A DNA stretch of 19,545 bases from Fidelibacterota bacterium (GTDB taxonomy: Bacteria; Fidelibacterota; UBA2242; JAFGTP01), in the NCBI GenBank assembly GCA_021735285.1, contig JAIPHI010000027.1, positions 1-19,545 of the forward strand, written 5' to 3'. Each line of letters opens with the position of its first letter. The stretch's first letter is position 1. The notes under the pieces are model-generated. The model did not search any database, was not told where the DNA came from, and saw only the letters and a program-made list of their open reading frames with translations. The position numbers and the translations under genes were made by a program. Of this stretch, positions 14,431-19,545 are shown one piece after another.

Positions 14431-15894
14431 ATGGCAATTCAATTTGACAGCGAAACAATAGATCTATATGTTCGGCAGGCAATGCAGTCCGAGAAGAAAC
14501 CTCGTGAGAATCTTGTAGAAAGGAAGAAAGAACTTAATTCTCGAAAAGATGTTCTCTCAGACCTGGATTCCAAATTATCAACGTTGAATACTAAAGTGGA
14601 AACACTGAATGATCCGATTATTGATAATTTTGCTGTCAAAAATGCTACTAGTAGTGATTCTGAAAAATTTACATTATCGGCTACCAGTTCGGCCAGTATC
14701 GGAACTCATTCCATTTCGGTCGAACGCCTGGCTAAATCCGATACAAGAGTTTCCAAACAATATAATGATACAGGTACTGATTTTTCATCGATCACTACTG
14801 ATCAAACTTTTTCCATTGAAGTCGGTCATCCAATAGATGGTGATGAAACCAATCGGGAAACAATAGATATTACCATTGCAGCTGATACTTTTTCAAAATC
14901 AAATAGTGAAGTCCTGGATGATATAGCTGATGCTATTAATAGTGCTATGTACACTGCTGTTAATAATGAAACTATAAAAAGTGATGAAGTCGCAAATGCT
15001 TCGGTAGTGACCGAAACAACAGGAAAATCACGTCTGGTTTTTCGTAGTGCAAATTCAGGATATAAATATAGGATGGATTTTTCAGATAGTACTGATGGAC
15101 TATTAAACAGCCTGGAGATCAATAGTAATGTAGAATCCAGCGGAACAGCGGGCGGATATATCGTAGATCCTGGAACTTCTTCTACTGATAGTATGCTGAA
15201 TTCGAAATTTACAGTAGATGGTCTTGATTTTTATCGGGATAGTAATAATGTTTCGGATGCAATCAAAGGGGTCACGATCAATATTTTGGATACTTTTTCC
15301 TCTCAAGAAACTATTACTGTTAGTACGGATACAGATTCTGTAAAAGAAGATGTTAAAGCCTTTTTGAATAGTTATAACAAAGCTCTGGATTTTTTGGATA
15401 AGAATACTACTATTGATCCTGATACCTATGAGACCGGCGCCCTGGCAAACGATTATACTTACCGGGGTATTATTACGGATTTTCGGAGTATTATTTCCGA
15501 TAGGGTAGAGAGCGTGAGCAATTCCGATTATAACAAATTGTTTAATATTGGAATAGAACCTGATGAAAATGGTAAATTGTCAATTGAAGATTCTGAAAAG
15601 TTCGAAGAAGCCCTGGAAGCCAATCCATCAAATGTGGCAGATATATTTACAAGTAGTGATGGAATAGCAACTCGTCTGGAGGATTATTTAGATAATTATA
15701 TAAGGACAGGTGGCTCTATTGATAGAAGTAAAAATAATATTGAAAGCAATATTGTAAATTTGAATGATCGGATTGAAATGTGGGATGATACATTAGCTCA
15801 AAGGGAAAGTCAGTTAAGAGAAAAATATTCGAGAATTCAGGAGATGTTATCGCAATTGAATAATCAACAAAGTTTCTATAATTCTGTTTTTTAA
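14431..15894 (+). CDS. fliD: Flagellar hook-associated protein 2 / filament cap FliD
   Basis: A 487-aa cap protein; in the family it forms the oligomer at the filament tip that folds arriving flagellin. The N-terminal region (MAIQFDSETIDLYVRQAMQ, then ERKKELNSRKDVLSDLDSKL) matches the FliD_N helix, with the usual SIGTHSISVERLAKSDTRVS strand segment around 88-107. Middle domains (about 130-300) are Ser/Thr/Asp-rich and variable. The C-terminal part has SYNKALDFLDKNT, then DNYIRTGGSIDRSKNNIESN, and a final coiled coil with LREKYSRIQEMLSQLNNQQSF (about 461-481), ending NSVF, all typical of FliD_C. Starts 9 nt after the fliS stop; the ribosome site aaggag overlaps that stop, indicating coupled translation. 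Normal length. Confidence 0.95.
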   Translation: MAIQFDSETIDLYVRQAMQSEKKPRENLVERKKELNSRKDVLSDLDSKLSTLNTKVETLNDPIIDNFAVKNATSSDSEKFTLSATSSASIGTHSISVERLAKSDTRVSKQYNDTGTDFSSITTDQTFSIEVGHPIDGDETNRETIDITIAADTFSKSNSEVLDDIADAINSAMYTAVNNETIKSDEVANASVVTETTGKSRLVFRSANSGYKYRMDFSDSTDGLLNSLEINSNVESSGTAGGYIVDPGTSSTDSMLNSKFTVDGLDFYRDSNNVSDAIKGVTINILDTFSSQETITVSTDTDSVKEDVKAFLNSYNKALDFLDKNTTIDPDTYETGALANDYTYRGIITDFRSIISDRVESVSNSDYNKLFNIGIEPDENGKLSIEDSEKFEEALEANPSNVADIFTSSDGIATRLEDYLDNYIRTGGSIDRSKNNIESNIVNLNDRIEMWDDTLAQRESQLREKYSRIQEMLSQLNNQQSFYNSVF

Positions 15895-15924
15895 TGAAAG
15901 GGATATTAACCAAGTGGTGGCATT

Positions 15925-16329
15925 ATGAATGATCTAAATTCAATAGAAATAAATTTAAGTGTAAAAAAGCCTGTTACTGAGTCCAAATCCTCTCAACCTG
16001 AAAAAAATACTGCTATTCAGAATCGGGGCGAAAGTAACAAAATAAAAAATCATAAAATAGATCATGAGTTATTTGAATCTGCAAAAAACCAGGATAATAA
16101 AATAGTAGCTCCAGGAATAGACGAATTAATGGAAAAAATTCAACAATATGTAAATACCTTTAATACAAAACTCTCATTCTCTTACGATGAAGAACAAAAT
16201 AGACCTATAATTTATGTAATAGATAAAGAGAACAATGAAGTAATTCGTCAGATTCCACCTAAAAAAATGTTTAAATTGATCAGGAATCTGGAAGAGATCA
16301 GAGGTATAATATTTCAGGGACAGGCCTAA
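15925..16329 (+). CDS. flaG: FlaG family protein
   Basis: A 134-aa protein. The N-terminal 60 residues are polar and probably disordered. The C-terminal half is the FlaG domain: GIDELMEKIQQYVNTFNTKL (64-83), FSYDEE (85-90), PIIYVIDKENNEVIRQIPPK (94-113), and MFKLIRNLEEIRGIIF. FlaG affects filament length in several bacteria, but its mechanism is not well defined. It lies 30 bp after fliD, the common fliD-flaG neighbourhood. Its stop codon overlaps the next start (taatg), so translation is coupled. Only a weak ribosome site (gtggtg) is visible. Confidence 0.9.
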   Translation: MNDLNSIEINLSVKKPVTESKSSQPEKNTAIQNRGESNKIKNHKIDHELFESAKNQDNKIVAPGIDELMEKIQQYVNTFNTKLSFSYDEEQNRPIIYVIDKENNEVIRQIPPKKMFKLIRNLEEIRGIIFQGQA

Positions 16330-16721
16330 TGGATCAAAAAAATTATAAAACCTTGCTGCGAGAGAAAGCGCAATATTTCAAAGATTTATTTGGAATGACT
16401 AAGAAATTTTTGAACTATTCAGATAGAGAGGGTTTAGAATTAGGAGATATTGATAAATTTTTAAAAGATAGACAGAAAATAATCCGGCAAATCCAGGAAC
16501 TTGATCAGAAATTAGCCTCCAAAGGGAAGGGTAAAGGTAATATTAATAGAGATATAGCCGATATATCCAGAAAACTTGTTGATTTTGATGATAGAATTTT
16601 TAAGATTTTATCGGAAAAAAAGGAAAAAATTATTAAAGATTTTAAAAAAACTAACGATATTAAAAATAGGAATTCCTATAAAAAGGGGAATCCAAAAAAG
16701 TTAGTTGATATAGAAGGTTAA
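16329..16721 (+). CDS. FlgN/FliT-like flagellar chaperone candidate
   Basis: A 130-aa, highly charged, all-helical protein. Residues 1-62 (LLREKAQYFKDLFGMTKKF, then FLKDRQKIIRQIQELDQKL) have the heptad and length pattern of FlgN/FliT chaperones, in which a long helical hairpin holds hook-associated substrates before export. The C-terminal 45 residues are very lysine-rich (EKKEKIIKDFKKTNDIK, then KKGNPKK). Position directly after fliD and flaG, with its start overlapping the flaG stop, fits a FliT role toward FliD. Sequence similarity is not strong enough to choose between FlgN and FliT, and a general helical protein cannot be excluded. Confidence 0.6.
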   Translation: MDQKNYKTLLREKAQYFKDLFGMTKKFLNYSDREGLELGDIDKFLKDRQKIIRQIQELDQKLASKGKGKGNINRDIADISRKLVDFDDRIFKILSEKKEKIIKDFKKTNDIKNRNSYKKGNPKKLVDIEG

Positions 16722-16725
16722 TGAG

Positions 16726-17226
16726 ATGTCAATAATTAAGGACATATCAGACTCGCACAAGAATTTGGAAAGAACCGATCGGGAAAATAGAATTGATCGG
16801 GAGAAACGGGTAAAAAACAAAAGTAAAGAATCCGATTCCGTTACTAACAGTGATCAAAAAGATCAGGTTCAGATTTCTTCCTCCGGTAAATCCATGATGG
16901 AAAGTGTCTCTATGCTTTCGAACTATAAGCAATACATGGAGAAGATTGAAAATCTGGATAAGGAGGAATTGAAAGAGGTTCATCAGAGGATCAAAGAGAA
17001 TTATTACGATGATCCTGAAGTGATTGATAGTATTGTTGATTCTCTGAGCTCATCACTGCCTGAATCTCCCGTCAATAGTGTTGAAACCGATGCCCATCAG
17101 GACGATCTTCAGATCTCTTCTGAAAGATTAAATGAGATTAAAGAAAATATTGACCAAAATAAGTATGATAATGAAGAAGTCCTGGATTCAATCGTTGATA
17201 GATTATTAGATCCCGAATTTTTGTAA
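16726..17226 (+). CDS. FlgM-like anti-sigma-28 candidate with duplicated module
   Basis: A 166-aa very polar protein, longer than typical FlgM (about 90-100 aa). Module 1: DQVQISSSGKSM (46-57), the common FlgM-type leader motif, a short helix LDKEELKEVHQR, and IKENYYDDPEVIDSIVDSL (89-107). Module 2: DDLQISSERLNEIKENIDQN (126-145) followed by KYDNEEVLDSIVDRL (146-160). FlgM normally has one such unit and binds sigma-28 until exported through the finished hook. Here both the VQISS-like and the YD-evidsIv parts occur twice. The N-terminal 45 residues are charged and likely disordered, as in FlgM. It lies 4 bp after the previous gene and ends the run, with a weak ribosome site (gaaggt). Two modules could mean bivalent binding; that is inference. 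A flagellar protein of other function is the alternative. Confidence 0.62.
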   Translation: MSIIKDISDSHKNLERTDRENRIDREKRVKNKSKESDSVTNSDQKDQVQISSSGKSMMESVSMLSNYKQYMEKIENLDKEELKEVHQRIKENYYDDPEVIDSIVDSLSSSLPESPVNSVETDAHQDDLQISSERLNEIKENIDQNKYDNEEVLDSIVDRLLDPEFL

Positions 17227-17277
17227 ATTATAAGTAAGTGAGTCTGTCTTAAATCAGAAGGTTGGTGGAATATAAAA

Positions 17278-17297
17278 ATAGATAAAATTTTATCTAT
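17278..17297 (+). terminator. Possible weak terminator after the FlgM-like gene
   Basis: A perfect 20-bp palindrome, ATAGATAAAA joined to TTTTATCTAT, is followed 4 bp later by ggtttttg. The stem is purely AT-rich apart from two GC pairs, and it can only fold by opening a few central pairs as a loop, so terminator strength would be low. Confidence 0.35.
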
Positions 17298-17472
17298 CTG
17301 GTTTTTGTATGCAGATCTTTTGAATAAAGTTGACTCTTTTTGACTGATAAGCAAATTTAAATTCACCCATTATCTCATTATATATAGACTTTTATTAAAT
17401 ATTTTACTGCTATCTAAGCATATATTAATCATGGTAAGTTTTTCATGATCATGATCAATGTTGAATGATTTT

Positions 17473-18246
17473 TAAGTATCGATATTTCGGATTTATTACT
17501 TTCTCGAGAATTACTGCTTGAACTATTTTAAAAAGGCTCTCTAAGATTTATTATGATTCTGGTTAATGGTAATAGGATACATATTCAAGCTTGTAATTAG
17601 ATTATATGAAACCAATTTTGCTCTATCAGAAGGATAGAGAATATGCAGAGGATAACAGTTAAAGTGTTGGAAAGAATTTATAGAGAATAAAAAAGACTAT
17701 TTATGTCTTCAGTAATCATAGCTGATAAATCAAAAAAATATTTCCCTTTTCCTTTTTCCCTCAGCCCATAGAGGGCTTCGGATAAAAAACACAATTAAGG
17801 ATAGTTGTGCTACAAATGAACTACCACAAGGCAGAGCCTTGAGGAATTATTAGATTATCTATTCCAGAAGGTGCTATCCATTTTTTATTACTTTTTCAAG
17901 CTTGGCAATCATAAAGTAACTTAGAGAGCCTTTAAAAAACATATAAACAACTGTAATATCAACAATATGAAAAATAATAATATACTGGTAATATTGCAAA
18001 CCCGAAATTTTTCAGAGTAAGATCTCCAATCTCAAAAATATCATTCTTGAGCGAACCTAAAGAGCGAGTAATCTCGATAAGTTAGAATTATACTACGGAA
18101 TGTTATTGTTACTTTTGTCTTGAAACAAAAGTAACGTAAAAATTCAAGCCCTGACGAGAATTTACTAAAAATTTAACTGTTCCTCTAAAACCATTTAAAC
18201 TTAATTTATTATCGACTTAAACAAACCCCGAAAGATTAGTTAAGTA
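17473..18246 (+). repeat. 430-bp repeat with terminal inverted repeats, copy B (interrupted)
   Basis: The ends cgatatttcggattta (left) and cccgaaagattagtta (right) correspond to the inverted ends of copy A at 4420-4850. Shared internal segments include attactgcttgaa, aatctcgataag, and the hairpin GTTACTTTTGT/ACAAAAGTAAC at 18108-18135 followed by aattcaagccctgacgagaa. Between 17534 and 17931 this copy holds a 398-bp insertion that copy A lacks; without it the two copies are of similar length. No open frame. Confidence 0.75.
17534..17931. mobile_element. 398-bp non-autonomous element nested in copy B
   Basis: The exact 12-bp inverted ends AGGCTCTCTAAG (17534-17545) and CTTAGAGAGCCT (17920-17931) are flanked on both sides by TTAAAA (17528-17533 and 17932-17937), a candidate 6-bp target duplication. 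AT-richness leaves 1-2 bp of boundary doubt. Removing the element and one TTAAAA restores a sequence collinear with copy A. Inside are the twin-hairpin core (17763-17809) and a third hairpin, caaggc-aga-gccttg (17827-17841). No transposase is encoded, so it would need an enzyme in trans. Confidence 0.8.
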
Positions 18247-18364
18247 TATATTTTTTTAATGTTTGATAATTAACTATGAAATTTTTCATGTCCTTGACTT
18301 TTTTACAGATATGCACAGAAAACTCTAAAGACTCTTGCTATATTTAATAGCCATAAGAAATACT

Positions 18365-19545
18365 TTATTGTGCACTTTTTGATAGATTTTGCAATTTATG
18401 GACCAGCTGTGCAGCTTTTTTTCTATTGCTTAGCTTAGCATATAAACCCGCAGCTCGTTTTAAAGCCAATCTGTTATTGGGCTCGATATTTAATATGCTT
18501 TTATAACTTTTAAGAGCAAATTTATGAAAGCCTTTCTTTATTAGATTAATTCCTATATTATGCAAGAAATGGATATCCTTCTGATCAAAACTAGTCTGCA
18601 ATTCAAATAAACTCTCAAATTTTTTACTATCACCGAGTTCAATTGCCAATTGGAATGCTTTTTTAAGATAATTACTCTTATTATTATAGGAATAGGCTTG
18701 GACAAAATTTTTGTATGCCAATTCACGGTTTTTCTGTTTATAATAGAGATTAGCAATTGTAAATAAAACTCTATCTTTTTCAATAATTACGTCAGTTGAA
18801 ATTTGTTTACCTGATTTATTTATAATAGCACTATTTATTAATATCTTATTAAGGTGTTGGATTGCCCGGGAGTATTCTTTTCTATGCTCTGCCAATTTGT
18901 ATAAAAGATAATATCCACCCACCTGAGTTTTAACTTTATCTATGGATTTTTCAACATATTTTTGACAGGTATGAAGATCTTTTACTTTGAATAATTCTTC
19001 GGCCATTACATTCAGGAGAGAAACTGTCATATCTGCTGGTAACTGATGTAGCTGATAAGCTTTCTTATAATGTTTAATAGCCTGGTTATGTTTTCCATTC
19101 AAAGCAAAAAATTGACCTAATGTATAATGGGCATAGGCGTTTTCAGGTTCTTCTTTAACCATTTTTTTGAGCAAATATCTGTTTCTATCATTTTTTTGTT
19201 TTTCTTTTTCACCGGTATAACTATATCCAAGATGGAGTAAATTAACATTTGATTCTCTGATTTCACCACCTATTTCTTTTAAACTTGGGGATATCTGCTC
19301 ATGGATTCGACCACTGAAATATATATCTTTATAGTTTGTGAATAAACGATGACCATCCGACATTAGGATCGTTTTTTTGTCCTTTTGTAAGTTTTGAATC
19401 TGGAATTTGTATGCTATGGGATATTTTTCTTTTCCTATTAGTCCTTGTAGATGCGTTTTGGAATCCGGAAGTAATCTCTCATCTGCATGCATTCACAATA
19501 TCCACTCGCTTTTAGCATGTTGTATAGATTCATTCCGCGCTTGTC
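18365..19545 (-). pseudogene. GT2-TPR glycosyltransferase, stop codon in catalytic motif, partial at window edge
   Basis: An uninterrupted frame of 375 codons runs from ATG at 19492 to TAA at 18365. The same frame continues upstream to the window edge, broken only by a TGA at 19493-19495. The upstream codons read QARNESIQHAKSEWIL and the downstream ones MHADERLLPDS. Together they match the GT2 motif ARNxxxxxAxxxWILxLDADERL, with TGA at the residue before the acidic motif (often Trp or Val) and His where the first Asp of the DAD is expected. Then come a GHRLFTN segment, the family motif GRIHEQI (61-67 of the open frame), HLGY, and TPR repeats from about residue 115 to the end (AYAHYTLGQFFALNGKHNQA and others), as in SunS-like TPR glycosyltransferases. 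TGG-to-TGA plus Asp-to-His suggests a decayed gene; a sequencing error or re-start at ATG 19492 (no good ribosome site) are alternatives. The 5-prime part lies outside the window. Confidence 0.68.

Larger units (their letters stand above)
17227..18364. other. Intergenic region occupied by nested repeats
   Basis: These 1138 bp have no supported gene. From about 17473 to 18246 they are taken up by copy B of the 430-bp repeat and the element inserted in it. The first 250 bp hold an AT-rich palindrome (17278-17297) that may end the flagellar operon. The last 120 bp, downstream of the minus-strand glycosyltransferase gene, show no clear terminator. Confidence 0.6.

Noticed and set aside
19493..19495. 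TGA read as tryptophan (alternative genetic code)
   Set aside because: The tempting WIL-W-MDADE reconstruction would need TGA to mean Trp, but the sulfotransferase gene ends in two consecutive TGA codons and the 1239-aa gene also ends in TGA at the expected end of its family, 7 nt before the next start. A mutation or sequencing error is simpler.

Overview
The window looks like chromosomal DNA of an AT-rich (roughly one third GC by eye), flagellated, diderm bacterium. An outer-membrane porin-like beta-barrel protein and an LPP20-type lipoprotein point to an outer membrane, and a flagellin/fliS/fliD/flaG cluster points to flagella. No 16S rRNA or other lineage marker is present. The mix of families would suit one of the poorly cultured diderm phyla (for example around the FCB group), but that is an impression and not a demonstration.

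Layout. Positions 1-3118 hold three envelope genes: a porin-like protein (minus strand), a small LPP20-like lipoprotein and a YfiM/DUF2279-like protein (both plus). Positions 3119-5643 hold no convincing gene and are filled with repeats: several copies of a 160-bp element with terminal inverted repeats, and one copy of a 430-bp element. Positions 5644-6801 hold flagellin gene 1, a small excisionase-type HTH gene and a strong terminator. Positions 6802-8196 hold more repeats and an orphan small protein with a FlgM-like C-terminal motif. Positions 8197-12685 (minus) hold a sulfotransferase and a 1239-aa protein in which a TPR plus glycosyltransferase-like module occurs twice in tandem. Positions 13065-17226 (plus) hold flagellin gene 2 with its own terminator, then fliS, fliD, flaG, a FlgN/FliT-like chaperone gene and a FlgM-like gene. 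Positions 17227-18364 hold a second copy of the 430-bp repeat, itself interrupted by a 398-bp element. The right edge holds a GT2-TPR glycosyltransferase gene (minus) with a TGA codon inside its catalytic motif; it runs off the window.

How the parts may work together. Both flagellin genes have excellent sigma-28 promoters. Both also have a leader with a GGA-containing hairpin about 20 nt upstream of a GGA inside the Shine-Dalgarno sequence, the arrangement expected for CsrA-type translational repression of flagellin. FliS (flagellin chaperone), FliD (cap), FlaG, a FlgN/FliT-like chaperone and a FlgM-like anti-sigma candidate complete a late-flagellar cluster. The TPR-glycosyltransferase and sulfotransferase genes lie between the two flagellin genes, and a second TPR glycosyltransferase lies beyond the cluster. 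This suggests, by context only, that the filament is glycosylated and perhaps sulfated. The most unusual non-coding content is a small ecosystem of non-autonomous repeats that share one twin-hairpin core in three different settings.
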